NCBI GenBank assembly: GCA_003255025.1 | Contig: QANY01004032.1 | Span: 1,185,166-1,249,165, forward strand | Direction: 5' to 3' | Origin: Datisca glomerata | Taxonomy: Eukaryota; Streptophyta; Magnoliopsida; Cucurbitales; Datiscaceae | DNA length: 64,000 bases | Shown: in pieces, positions 1-11,490 of the stretch | How the letters are laid out: every line of letters begins with the position of its first letter | Position numbering within the stretch: position 1 is the stretch's first letter | Translations under genes and position numbers: made by a program | The notes under the pieces: model-generated | Told to the model about the DNA's origin: nothing | Databases searched by the model: none | The model's input: the letters and a program-made list of their open reading frames with translations, nothing else

Positions 1-1290
1 CTAATTTTAACAACTCGAACCCACCAAGTATCTATTTGTGACTACTTGACTTTCTAGATAAACATTTATTATTACTTAAAGTATTTAGGTAGATATGTTT
101 TACTGCTTGAGAGATTCAAAAGTAGATAACTTAGATAAAAAAGTTTCAAGAATATATTTTAAATTATATTATTTAAATTTTATAAATATTAATTCAATTT
201 TTCTTTATATTAAAATAAACTAGTAGAAATGGTAGTTTTTTTTTCTATAATTTTTTAAATAACTTGCTACAATATATTCAAAGTTATCTAATTAAAATTA
301 ACTTAAAAGTTATTTAGTAACTTCTTAATGTCAATTTGATCAATTTATTAAAATTTTAAAAGTAATCAATTACTAAAAATATTAATAAATGAAAAGATAA
401 AACATGTTTTACCTAATGGATCTCTACATCTGACCCATCCAATTCAAGTAGATTTTAGTTATTGTTATCTTCAATTAGTTATTAGTTACTATCTAAAGCA
501 TTCTGTAATGTAATATTATAATCATTGATACTCTTCTACTCTTAAAACTATATCTTCCACATAGGTTATCTAAAATATTTACAATTAGACACTAACTCAA
601 CATATAAATATAAATAAGCAATATTTTTTACTACTTAAAGTCCATAAGTAGATATTTCTAACAATATTAAATCTTCACCTATATATATTTGACTACTTGA
701 AGTCTTCAAGTTAATATATGTGACTATTTGAAGTATTCAAGTAGTTATTTGTAACTGGAAGACATCTTCGAGTAATCTTTCTGACAACTTGAAGTCTATA
801 AACTCCTTAAGTAGTAATTATTTACTACTTGTCATTTTTAAGTAGATATCTATTACTACTTCAAGTCTTCAAGTAGATATCAAGTTATTTTTTATCAAAA
901 GAAATATTTACAAATAGTTATATAAGTTAAAGTAGATATTTCTGATAACTTGTTCTTCAAGTAGATTTTTTTACAACTTGAATATTTCAAGTAAATATGC
1001 TTAACTTCTTGATGTTTCCAAGTAGGTATGACATTTTTTGTTATTGGAAAGTTGTTGAGAAATATTTACATCATTCTAACTTGAAGTCTTCAATTAGATA
1101 TTTATAATAACTTATAATTTTCAAGTAAATATTTATTACGAATAGTAATGAATTCATTTTTTTAGAAAAAAAATTATTAATACAAATTTATGTCATTACA
1201 ACGTAGATAATCATGACAACTTAAAAGTCTTCAAACAAATATATTTTACTATTTAAAATAATCAAGTAGATAATGTGGCAGAAACTGATA
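1..1290. repeat. Degenerate palindromic minisatellite
   Basis: AT-rich DNA in which a motif close to ACTTGAAGTCTTCAAGTAG recurs with many variants, spaced roughly 35-50 bp apart. It is densest at 1-130 and 600-1290, and the stretch between is plain AT-rich sequence. The core is self-complementary (CTTGAA..TTCAAG), so each unit could form a small hairpin. No open reading frame is supported. The same core appears in the centre of the foldback element near 62820-62980, so this may be the decayed centre of a related element; that link is inference. Confidence 0.55.
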
Positions 1291-1464
1291 AATATATTTT
1301 ATATTGTTATATTAATATAAATATATTTGTTTATATATTATATTTAACAAATAATTTAAAAAAATGAGGTTGAAAGTCAATGGTAGTCCAATAAACGTAT
1401 TTTGGATTAAGACAATTGGGTTTAGAAATAATAAGGTGGAATTGTAAATTTTATAAAGTGAGCA
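1291..1464. other. AT-rich spacer next to gypsy pol
   Basis: Very AT-rich sequence between the minisatellite and the end of the gypsy integrase. It could hold the 3' untranslated end of the gypsy element, but no LTR edge, polypurine tract or gene is recognisable. Confidence 0.3.
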
Positions 1465-2640
1465 AAGTAAACGAACGTACTTTCATAACTTTGATACATG
1501 AAACATATTGTGTGCTCCTGTCAAAGTTGGGGTAGAGCTACATGATAGGCGATAACACCAATAGTCCTAAGACCTTAAAAGGACTAATAAGAGGGCTACA
1601 CTTTCCTTTCTTACGAAATCTAAGAACTCCTTTTGTAGGGGAAATCTTAATAAATACCATGTCTCCAATTGTAAATTACAGGCTCTTACTATGAACAACC
1701 ATATAACTCGTTTGGTGACTCTGAACAGTTGGTTTATTTTCAAATTTTATAATATCCCCATCGGCTTGCTGGACCTTTTTGGGCCCAACAACTTTCTATT
1801 ACCAACATCCTCCCAATGAATAGGAGAATGACACTTCTGTCCATATAAAACTTCAAATGGTGTCATTCCAATTGTTGCTTGGTGGCTATTGTGGTATGAA
1901 AACTCGATGAGATGCACGTATCAACCCAACTTCCTTGAAAGTCCAAAATAAATGCCCATAGCATATCTTCAAGAGTTTGAATGATCAGTTCAGAATGTCC
2001 ATCCGTCTGAGAGAGAAAATCCGTGTTAAAGTTTAATTGGGTACCCAAGGTTTTTTGAAGACTATTCCAAGATCTAGAAGTAAATCTTGGGTCACATTAT
2101 GAAACTATTGATACTGGTACTCTATAAAGTTTAACAATCTCCTTAGAATATAACTTTGCATTATCTCCTACTGAAAATGTTACACGACCAGGTAGAAAAT
2201 GAACAGACTTAGCTTGGTCAACATATCTATCATAACCAAATCGTGTCAAATCCTCTAGTAATATTTGGTCAACCCATAACAAAATCCATTGAATATGTTC
2301 CCACTTTCATTCTGAGACTATTAAAGTTGTAAGAGACTGGATGAGTGTTGGCAAGTAAGGCATTGTTTAATAAATTTCACCACATCGCACTTCATATTAT
2401 TCCACCAAAGGTAGTTACACAAATCTTGCTACATCTTTATATTGCCTGGTTGGCGGTTAGATTGAATAAGGAGTAGTATGAGCCTCTACTATAATTTCTC
2501 TCTTCAAATTCTCAATATCAGGTAAACCAATTTATTTTTTAACGTAAGCACAATATCTCGTGAAATTGAAAAACTCTTCCATTTCTCACACCCCATTCTG
2601 ATATGACCTTTACTACTATGGCACCAATATTCCACCCGTC
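1465..2640 (-). pseudogene. Ty3-gypsy integrase remnant
   Basis: C-terminal part of a gypsy pol polyprotein, read on the minus strand over several frames. From high to low coordinate: zinc-binding region with a CLTCQ motif near 2340-2360; integrase core with VPVSIVS near 2100 and a stretch starting QTDGHSE near 2010; then HNSHQATIGMTPFEVLYG near 1850-1900, which directs integration in the intact family; and a C-terminal end reading FHVS near 1500. Stops and frameshifts break every domain. It continues the RNase H remnant at 2641-2887 and the RT at 9654-10346 as one old element. The lineage is probably a chromovirus-like or Tekay/Reina-like Ty3-gypsy, but no chromodomain was seen. Confidence 0.85.
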
Positions 2641-2887
2641 ATGAATCCTATCTTGGAGTGTAGGTTGAACCGAAAATTGAGTAAGCTTAGCTTAGGAACT
2701 CTAAACAAAGATCTCCAGTTTCAATCTCTCTAGATCATTTTGAATGGATTGCTGAGTAGAAATCAAGGTTGTTAAAGAACATGATTTCCTACTAAGTGCA
2801 TTTGCTACCACATTAACTTTTTTAGGATGATAATTAATTACACATCCATATTCCTTAACAAGTTCCAACCACCCATTCGACCTTATA
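2641..2887 (-). pseudogene. Ty3-gypsy RNase H, C-terminal part
   Basis: Minus-strand frame reads NGWLELVKEYGC followed by INYHPKK and VVANALSRKS, the classic end of gypsy RNase H (WLE..K.Y.C...YHPGKAN.VADALSRK in the family). It is separated from its N-terminal half (4020-4180) by the inserted element at 2889-4011. Joining the flanks across that insertion restores the expected order, which shows that the insertion is younger than the gypsy copy. Confidence 0.85.
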
Positions 2888-2888
2888 T

Positions 2889-4011
2889 AAAGGGTGTAAG
2901 TAAAGTCACACAAATCGACAAACCGACCAAACCAGATCGAACAGCAGTAGTTCCGTTGGTTTTCGCATATATACCCCTAGAGGGGGATAATAAGTGGAGT
3001 GAAAAGGGTTTTTTATGAGATGGGAAATGAAAATTATAAGCCTTACACGAGATTTGTGAATAAGTGATTGTTTGATAATGAGCAAGGAATGTCCATCTTT
3101 CTGCTAAATAGGATGTATTGAACTCATAATTCATTAGATACTTTTTATAAATGTCACTAATTATCATAAGTAAATTACTCATGGTTGTTCAATCATTTGA
3201 TAACAAGAGTCATTATTTGATAAATGATCAGTCAGACTTAATAAAATTTAATCAATCCTTTTATCTGTCGTTAAGGTGGAGAACTGGACCAAGAATTCTC
3301 TTTCTTTAACATCAATCAAATCATTTTTATGAGAAATACGAGACATCTAAGGCATTCAAGTAAAGAGATATGTTCATTGATAAGAAAAAGAAAAAATGCG
3401 AACGGTGATTGGATTGATTATAATGCGGTTCAGCTCAGTTTCATTTTAACAAAAAAATATAGTTTAATTCAGTCTGCAATTTCTATATGAAATCTGAACC
3501 AAATCGCATTAATACATAAAAATGGTGTTGGCTTTTTATATTGCATATATATTTTTCACACTTCAACTTTTCTCTAGAAGCCAGATCTGTTAGGGATTTT
3601 ACTGATATTGGAAACTTAATTTTTCTTTTCTAATTTCTTGTAATCGATTAAAATTTTCCTAGAGATTTGGTTGATATTGAAAAATATTTTTCCTTATTGT
3701 GTTAATCTATTAGGGATTTGCTAGGGATTTGTTTTCATTAATATTGAAAATCAAAGTTTTTAAATCTGTTATGGTGTTTGTAAGGTTTTATTCAAGATTG
3801 AAATTGAAATTTTTTTTTCTGGATATTTTTTTACATTGCTTCTGCATTTTTCACGGTCCGGTTCTGTTAGATTCAGTTTTTACATTTTTTGCGCAGTTTG
3901 GTTCGGTTTGAGAGCCTTTTAGGTTAGGTTTGATTTCTTTTTATAAAAAAGACGTGCATTTCAGTTCATAAAAAACCTTTAAGCTGTAGTGAACTTAAGC
4001 AATTACACCGT
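2889..4011. mobile_element. hAT-like non-autonomous DNA transposon
   Basis: About 1.1 kb inserted in the gypsy RNase H. The target sequence CCTTATAT occurs at 2881-2888 and again at 4013-4020, an 8-bp duplication (9 bp if the preceding A counts), as expected for hAT; 9 bp would also fit Mutator-like elements. The ends are imperfect inverted repeats: the left starts AAAGGGTGTAAG and the right end read backwards starts TACGGTGTAATT. Near the left end are repeated GGTTTGGT-type motifs (complement of accgaccaaacc), common in plant hAT MITEs. No transposase frame is present, so it would have been moved in trans. Confidence 0.65.
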
Positions 4012-4019
4012 ACCTTATA

Positions 4020-4180
4020 TTAGTCCTTCTGAGTGAAAATATATTTCAAACTCTTATGATCTGTGCATATTTTGACCCTTGTCGCGTAGAGATAATGGCA
4101 CCAAATCTTCAAAGAAAAAACTACAGCTGCGAGTTTCAAATCATGGGTTGGGTGTAGGACTTCTATGGCAACCCGAGAAT
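4020..4180 (-). pseudogene. Ty3-gypsy RNase H, N-terminal part
   Basis: Minus-strand frame reads [17 protein letters not shown], then HYLYATR and [14 protein letters not shown], the central RNase H block of gypsy elements. It is interrupted on the low side by the hAT-like element and on the high side by the LTR-flanked element. The residues normally just upstream (AYA at the edge of the RT block) resume at about 9655-9665, so the two pieces were contiguous before the 5.5-kb insertion. Confidence 0.85.
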
Positions 4181-4479
4181 GGGGTGAACTAGGTGATTGT
4201 GTACAAATTACAAACTTCTCGCAACTCAAGTAAAAATGAATATTCAAGAATGAACTTTAGGTTCCACGAGTTTAACGCTTGAAAAGATAAATAAATAAAT
4301 ACTAGATAAAGCAATAAAATTAAAAAAAAAACCTTGCATAATGTAAATGCAAAAATGTAAAGCAAGAAAATAAAATAATCGACTTAAAGTGCAAAACTTG
4401 AATTGTGAAACTTAAAGTGCGAAAAATTAAAGTGTGAAAAATAGTAGAAAGAAATAGAAAGAGAAAAAGGAGAAAAAGA

Positions 4480-5071
4480 TAGCCACACAATATTTTTACG
4501 TGGTTCATAAAATTATTTCCCTACGTTCACACTCCAAGGCCCCCTCTTGGAGATTTTTAATCTCATGATCATTTTAAGGATGAAAATCAAACCTGAAACC
4601 CAATAATCTTATGAGTGCCAACTAAATCTCACAATGCTATGTATAATATCTATATGCTTAAGACGAGAATGCAATATGATGCTCGCAATCATTTAAAAAA
4701 TTTGGGATTATATTCAAAACCATAATTTTAAAACTTTCTTCCACTTTTTCAAATAAAAGTGGAAGATAATGAATTAGATTCCCTAAGCTTTGCATACTAA
4801 TTACAAAGATTGACTCTTTATTTATAGGCTCAGTTTTAATATAAATTGGTTATATAAAATCTGATATATTTGATCTATTTACAACAGGAAAATGGATATA
4901 AAGAATATTCTTCTTTGACCCGGTCATTGATATCAATATGAATTGATCTCATTCGTTCATTCAATCTTATAACTATCTAGTTGCCACGTCAGTGATTCGT
5001 TGTTTCTTCTTTGATTGGCTCTGAGATTTTTCTTTTATGGCATGGAAACTAGTTCAAATAATTCTCATTCA
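4480..5071 (+). repeat. Left LTR of nested element
   Basis: Contains TTTACGTGGTTC near 4495, a common block in plant LTRs, a TTTATTTATAGG stretch at 4820, and ends in CATTCA at 5071 directly before the primer-site-like sequence. Its 3' 275 bp match the right LTR; its 5' part matches only weakly. The true start may lie further left, up to 4181. Confidence 0.5.
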
Positions 5072-6554
5072 ATTGCCCCCGTTGTCTACGGTGCTAACGA
5101 AGTATCGATATACAATATTTTGATATGGGGAAAATATATTCCCGTTCTGAGGTAAATATATTTTCATTCAATGTATTGGCCGTGGGCATATAGTGTCAGA
5201 CCAAATCTGAGCTTCATTTCTGATTGGTAAGCCATTTTATAAGTGAGCTTTATCTACGATCTGGTCTCTAGTTTTGTCCATTTCATACTTGAAGTTCGGA
5301 AGTTGATGGTTGAACTTTGTTAAGGGGCTTTTGAGGTTGTAGTGGATGAGATTCTGTTCATGGCTTTCTCCTTTTCATTTTTATATTTTCGGTTCTTTTT
5401 ATGCCCCAACCATCAACCTGCTTCCCGTTCATAGATCATCATACTATCATGAATCTTTCTCATTTTGTGGGCTACTTCGGTTTGGTATTGAGAGGTCTTG
5501 ATTGAGAATTTACATTGTCATTTACTTTTCAAGCTTGCCGCTCACATCCCAACCTCTACGAGTAATCATATTCGTTGCCCGTTATGAAACTATTTGAAAT
5601 GGCAGGGTGTTATTCTGTAATTGTTTCTGAGATTTTGAGACCCACGCTTCAATGCGAAACGATGCTGCAATCATTACTTTTCACAATCATATCTTCCGTT
5701 TGTATGACTTTTTCCCATAATGGTACCATCACAAAATGATAGAAAAAATGATGACTTTTCACAATCATCTATTCGGTTCGTATGACTTTTTCCCATAATG
5801 GGTACCATCATAAAAGGATAGAAAAAATGATGTTCTGACATGCTTGACAGTGGACGTTTCATTCCGCGCACAAGGCGTCACCCACTCATCTATAAACTAA
5901 TAGTTGCGTCATATCATGTGATTTTACATCCATTTTGCCTTCATTTTTTAGTTATCCGCTTAGTTGTCTTTGAAAAATATCGTATATTTACTTTTTGCAG
6001 TTGTATCCGTTGTGAATCACTTAAGTATTTTTCGACTCATTAGCCAAGAGTGTTCCTGTTTATGTTTGTTTTCAAAGTTTTGGTTTCCTTTTGAGAACAT
6101 ATATCCATTAGATATCCGTTCCCAAGAACTCAAGCTTTTCACAAAGCTCAGCGACCCTTTGATTTCCTTCTAAGAATTGAATTGATATCCGCTGGATATC
6201 CGTTCCTAAAGACTTAAGCATTTCACAAAACTCTGGGGCCATTTTTACTTTGTGACATGCTCCTTGCTAGAGTTTCTCCCATTTACTTTTCTTTATATTT
6301 TTCTTGTACATTAAGATTTGTGACAAGAATGTTGAACAAGAACATCATATATAATAATTTAGTGAAATGAGTTGGGAACGAGTATAGTGTTTCACAATTT
6401 TGTCACAAGGATTTGAGTTTGATGCCCTGTGTATATCATTACATAATCGATTCTCTTGTTTGAAATAAATATTTAGTGATGGTCTTGAATTACATTCATG
6501 ATTTATTGTGACGAGTGTTTCCAAATACTTTATGTCTTGTAATTCTAGTCAGAT

Positions 6555-7090
6555 TTGCTTTTGAATAGTTTGTACGTAATATGCCGTAACTTTTCTCTAG
6601 GAAGCTTAGAATCTCACTCCGTAAAGATTTTCAAGAATTTGACTTCTGTAAATTTGTAGCAACATATGATTTGTCACGTAACTCTTTTTGTGTTGGTGCA
6701 GTTTAATGATCGAAGTTGCTGATTGCATAGTCTTCTTTTTCTTAATAGTTTGTATGAAAATTATCATAACTTTTACTCGGGATTTTCAAATTGAGTTCCG
6801 TAAAATTTTTCAAGAAGTTAACTTTTGTATATTTCGAACGGAATATGATTCATCATGTAATTCGTTTCCATATGATACATTTTAATAATTGAAATTGACT
6901 TATCCACACAGCTTTCTTTTTAAATGGTCTGCTTGAAAATTGTTATAACTTTTTTCCGGGAGCTCCAAATTGAGTTCTGCAAAATTCCTCAAGAAGGTAA
7001 TTTTCGTATCTTTCTTTTATGATATATGATTTTTTATATAGTTATTTTCAATTTAGTATAGTTTAATAACTAAATCTGATTGATATGTAA
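6555..7090. repeat. Three diverged ~180-bp tandem units
   Basis: Three consecutive units start near 6560, 6745 and 6925. Each carries the order AGTTTGTA/T, CATAACTTTT, TCCAAATTGAGTTCCGTAAAA-like, TTCAAGAA, TATGATT and GTAATT. Identity between units is moderate, so the array is old. It lies inside the nested LTR element. The ATAACTTTT motif next to a GAGTTCCG-like block recalls the AAAGTTATG motif of the younger 188-bp array at 60.3 kb, but the two arrays are not obviously the same family. Confidence 0.6.
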
Positions 7091-9232
7091 TGATTAGTGC
7101 CATGATCTTCACATCAGAGGCCACCCTAGTAAGAGGATCAAACATTAAGTTGGCCGAGTTAAATTCATTATTTTTTGTATCTCGAGTTGGATGCATGATC
7201 TCAGAAAAGTTATTTGAGTTGATAATGTTTAAGAACTCAAATAAGCTTAGGCATGGCGTGCTAAGATATTTACATGATGCTCGACTACGATTTGTATTAT
7301 GATAGAGTCATGCTGGTGTTTATATGGTCGAGCTACCAATATATTTATAGTAGTTAATCCAAGTATGTAAATGTAATTTATGCTAGCACACTTGAAGCAT
7401 GAGGATATATACTGAATTTTAGGTCAACCATGCCCACTCATGCACCAAACAATAAATTAAGAGAAGCAAAGTATTTAAAAAGTGAATACTTAGCTTCGAA
7501 TTCAATATGCTTTTCTAAATGTCGAGCCGGTAGAGGGTTACTGAGTCTTGACGTTCTGGAGCTCGCAAGAGTTGATTTGAGAACGAGACTTTTGAGATTT
7601 GACCCTCTTTTTCTTTGCAGATTTATCCTTGTAATAGTTTTGAAATTTGCTTGTGCAAAATTTCGACTGGATTTTTCTTTGTTCTTCCATCTGAGAGTTT
7701 CACTATACTGAATTTCATTTACTAGCATCATCGCCCCAAGTTTCATCCTTGAGTATTTTAGAGTTACCATTTGTAAGCTCTGCCATTCGTCCCTTCCATT
7801 CTGGAGTTTCGTTCTTGGGTCCTTCCCATTAATGTTCGTTGATTGTTCTGGCTCCTTCTCGTTCCCGTCCAGCAAGCATCTCATATTTCTAGTGATGAAG
7901 CATTTGTGTTATGATTTAGGGAGTGTATTTCGTTCTTGACCATCGTCATTTCACGGGAATTCCGTTTGTAAGTTATTAGTTTTGTTGGAGGTAGTCGCTC
8001 GGACTTTTCGTTCGCAAGCACCTTAGTCTGATTTCAAGCATTCTGAGCATCTTTTGCTTTGTGGGTAATTTTAGATTGGTAAATAACTTTCCATTGAGAA
8101 GATCTTCTTTTCTGGAAATGGCTTGCATTTTCCTTCGGCTCACATTTTCTTTCATAAAGGCTTAACTGATTTGGAGCCTTTCATTTCAGTTTCAACATTG
8201 GCCAAACAGATCTGAGTCTGGACTTTGATTCTTTCATTTGTCGTTGACAGCTCCTCGTCCACCAATTTTCTACTTTCCCTTTTATGCCCTTTCTTTCTTG
8301 GTTTTGGTTTCCGAGATTTGTGCTTTTGTAACTTTCGGTTTGGGGCTTCTATTTTCACTTACTCTCTGCATCCGTTCTTTGCGCATTTTTGTTGCAGAAT
8401 CACTCTGCAAGTTGGTCGCTTACGTTTTTTCATCTATACATCTTTTATTTTCCTGCACTTTTGCATATAAACAAGATAGAGAAAACCTACGAAAATACAC
8501 AGATTATTATCAAGATAAACTTTATCTTTTCGTTCATCTATTATGATTTTTTTTAAATTTGATTATTTGAGATAAGCTTAAATTTAAGATTTGATATAGA
8601 ATTCAAATTCAAAATTTGGATTTAGAATTTAAAATTTGCTATAGAATTCAAATTCAAAATTAGATTTAGAGTTTAAATTCAAAATACACTTATCATAATA
8701 ATTTTTTAGATAAAATATTTTATCATACATATAATTTAAAGTTTTAGCATTTTTTCAAATTTTGACAAAAACCCTTCAAATTTTCTTATGAACTTTTTCA
8801 GATCTATTCATCTTCCATTTTCTTAGAACTATAATGGCATAAAAACATATGCCAATAATAATGTTAATGGAATATGCAAGGAACGAGTTTACCGCTTTTT
8901 CAAAATTATCAGATCCAACTTTGATGCTGTTATATCGAGCTCCTCTGGATTATTTTATCTTCCTACTCATTTTGATTTCCCGTATGCAAAGCATCTTTAC
9001 TTTTCCTTTTCATTTATCATTTATCATTTTTGTCCATCCAGGGGAGCAACGACCTCTGCAACGACATATTTTCCGGTTCACTATTTGTTTGTGTTTTCTG
9101 GGTTCCATAGCTTCTGTGCAAGAAGAAATGAGAATCTTGAGTGTTGATTCACTATCAATGAAAGCACCAGTTGTAAAGGAAAATTTTTACTGTTTGTAGA
9201 ATTAGTCCAGATAATGAATAAATAGGGAGGGG

Positions 9233-9653
9233 TAACAAATACTATAATTTACGTGAAAAATCCTTGATATGAAAAATCACTGGAAGCTTTTGGTAGTATT
9301 TTCATTATGGATAAAATATTTACAACGCTAATAGAAGTTACATGTTGTGCTTGTGTTTTGGTGTGTTGAGAATCTACCGATTACAAAGACTGACCCTTTA
9401 TTTATAGGCTGAGTTTGAACATAAATTGGGTATATAAAATCTGATTTACTTCATCTATTTACAACAAAAAAAAGGTTATATAGAATATTCTTCTTTGACC
9501 CAGTCATTGATATCACTATGAATTGATCTCGTCCATTCATTCAATTTGATGGCTATCTAGTTGTCACGTCAGTGATTCGTTGTCTCTTCTCTAATTAACT
9601 CTGAGATTTTTTTTCTTTATGACATGGCATCTAGTTCAAATAATTTCCGTTCA
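9233..9653 (+). repeat. Right LTR of nested element
   Basis: Direct repeat partner of 4480-5071. It follows a purine run (GGGAGGGG) and ends CCGTTCA at 9653, immediately before gypsy coding resumes. The last 275 bp are clearly homologous to the left copy; the first ~140 bp only weakly. Confidence 0.5.
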
Positions 9654-10346
9654 AGCATAGGCTATGACATTTTATGTGCTGCATCAATACACAAACCAAG
9701 TCTACAAGTGAAGCATCTTGGAAACTCTTTTCGCACTTTTCCGACCAAGGGTACCGTATATTCTTCCTTGTCAACTTAGTGAACAATGCATAAATCTTAG
9801 AGAAGCATTATACAAATCTTTGATAATAGTATGCCAAACCCCACCTCTGGTCTTCTTGACATTCTTTGGATGATTCCGGTTTATCACTGCATTTATCTTT
9901 GCAGGATCAACTGACATACCCACCTTAGAAATCACGTATCCAAAAAAGGTAATCTTAGATAACTAAAACTCACACTTACTAAAGTTGGCATACAACTTTA
10001 GATCCTTTAAAATCTAAATGTTGTTCTGAGATGTTCTTCATGCTCTTCTTTAGACTTAGAGTAAATTAGAATATCATCGATAAAAACAATGACAAACTGA
10101 TCCAAAAAATATTGAAATATCTTATTCATCAAGTCCATGAATGCAGTAAGGGCATTGGTCAATCCAAAAGGCATGACCAAAAACTTGTAATCCCCATATC
10201 GAGTACGAAAAGCAGTGCTTGGTATATCCTCATTCTTCACTCTTAGTTGGTGTTATCCAGATCACATGTCAATTTTGGAGAAGACACATGATCTCTGGAA
10301 TTGATCAAATAAATCCTCTATACGGGTTAATGATACTTATTCTAAA
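9654..10346 (-). pseudogene. Ty3-gypsy reverse transcriptase remnant
   Basis: Minus-strand RT domain. From high to low coordinate: RIEDLFDQF near 10310, FSKIDM near 10270, an open stretch reading [20 protein letters not shown] then PFGLTN, and the catalytic box FIDDILIYS near 10080 (F replaces the usual Y before IDD). The connection region follows, including LKLYANFSKCEF-like sequence and an FTKLT motif near 9770. Several frameshifts and stops are present. The N-terminal RT, protease and gag are missing: sequence stops abruptly at about 10346, where a LINE-like 3' end abuts. Confidence 0.88.
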
Positions 10347-10531
10347 TAGGCTCATGCTCTCTTTCTTGACTGCTTTAAGTTGCTACTTGTAGTATGCAAG
10401 ATGGGTTTAGGTTGTGTATAGTTTGTGGTTTGTAGCTTTTTGACTGTTTGTTTGTTATTTTAGTTTGGGGTATGTTCTTGTATTTTTTAAGTAGTTTCGG
10501 TTTAAATAAATTTTTATTCGCAAAAAAAAAC
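10347..10531 (+). mobile_element. LINE-like 3' end with poly(A)
   Basis: A TTTG-rich tail that ends in GGTTTAAATAAATTTTTATTCGC followed by a run of A at 10523-10531. Such an AATAAA-like signal plus terminal A-run is typical of plant LINE 3' ends. It abuts the truncated gypsy RT. No coding is recognisable and no clear target duplication was found. Confidence 0.4.
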
Positions 10532-11490
10532 AAGTAAAGAAAATTTTACACTACTCAAGTGCATAAACTACAAATACTTCTCAGGAGAAAATTTGTAAGA
10601 AATTGATAAATGCCCAATTTAGGAAGTTATATTTTTTAGAATATTATATTACAAGGTTAGATACACTTTTCCCTCCATCATCATCCTTTCATTTTTAAAT
10701 CTTAAGTTTCTAAAAGTATTAATTGAAGTTCTAAACTATCATAAAAGTTTCAATTAGGTATTTCTATTTACATCCGTCAATTGTTTGCATCTAAAGCTCA
10801 ATATGTGTTGAACATGTGAACTACTTAAACTCATTATAGTAATTTATATTCTAAGTTTTTTTACCGAATACCATCTCCAAGCATAAAATAATCTTCTAGC
10901 AAGAAGTCACACATGATGAAGAATGTGAGCTCTTGCTTGGAGATGACTTTTTTGTTCTGAGCACGAAAGAAGCACAAAACAATCTTAAAGCAAGAAGATA
11001 CATTTCTCAATTCTTCCTTGAAGTTTACATATTGTTATAATACAAAAATTTTAACCAGTTTAGGTAACTCAATTTGTTGTTCAGCAGGAATTGAAATTTA
11101 TGAAAAGTTGATGAACTTTAGAAATTATAAATTGAAATTATAATTATAGTTTAGGGATCCCATTAATATTTTTAGAATTTCAGGATTTAAAGAAAATGTA
11201 AAGAGTATATTGAATATTATATAAAAAGAAATCTCCATGAATATCATTCATTTATTACACACGAACAAAACTGAGGCAGCCAAGGTCCTCATACAGTTGG
11301 TGGCTGAGTCCAACTCTTGGTAGCAAGAAACTTGGACTCATCTTATCCACAAAAACACCATCTTTGATCCCGATAACACTTTAACAATTTCCAAAAATCC
11401 ACCAAATCTCATATCCAATCCAAACCAAAACTTTCACAGAACTTGCCCACAGGAGAAGCTCAGAGAAAGTACAAGAAAAAGAGGGAGAAA
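10532..11490. promoter_or_regulatory. 5' flank of OHP2
   Basis: No gene is seen here. A TATA-like TTATATAAAAAG lies at 11217-11228, about 260 bp before the OHP2 start codon. A CTTATCC (reverse GGATAAG, I-box-like) at about 11342 fits a light-regulated promoter, but both assignments are by motif only. A perfect 12-bp inverted repeat, catctccaagca at 10872-10883 and tgcttggagatg at 10934-10945, lies further upstream. Confidence 0.35.

Larger units (their letters stand above)
4181..9653. mobile_element. LTR-flanked element without recognisable coding, nested in gypsy
   Basis: About 5.5 kb inserted in the gypsy RNase H between AYA (9655-9665) and SR..H..YPTHD (4150-4178). It ends in related direct repeats: 4798-5071 matches 9377-9653 over about 275 bp, including a shared CCACGTCAGTGATTCGTTGT block with one or two changes. 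Just inside the left repeat, at 5072, the sequence ATTGCCCCCGTTGTCTACGG resembles a degenerate primer-binding site, favouring plus orientation. A purine run GGGAGGGG at 9226-9233 could be a polypurine tract. The interior (5.1-9.2 kb) gives only short frames with no known domain, so it is a LARD-like or badly decayed element. The outer left LTR edge is uncertain, and the target duplication is decayed (AGCAT against AGAAT). Confidence 0.6.

Noticed and set aside
7438..7884. A 148-codon open frame on the minus strand
   Set aside because: Lies inside the nested LTR element, has no domain, and its composition is that of the opposite strand's pyrimidine-rich DNA.
8225..8546. Overlapping Phe/Leu-rich frames that look like membrane proteins
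   Set aside because: Hydrophobic composition follows from T-rich DNA; two frames overlap over the same bases and neither has a motif.
11443..11490. Extension of OHP2 upstream of its ATG
   Set aside because: The frame is open but the first codon is TTG. The first in-frame ATG is at 11491 and gives the family length and N-terminus.
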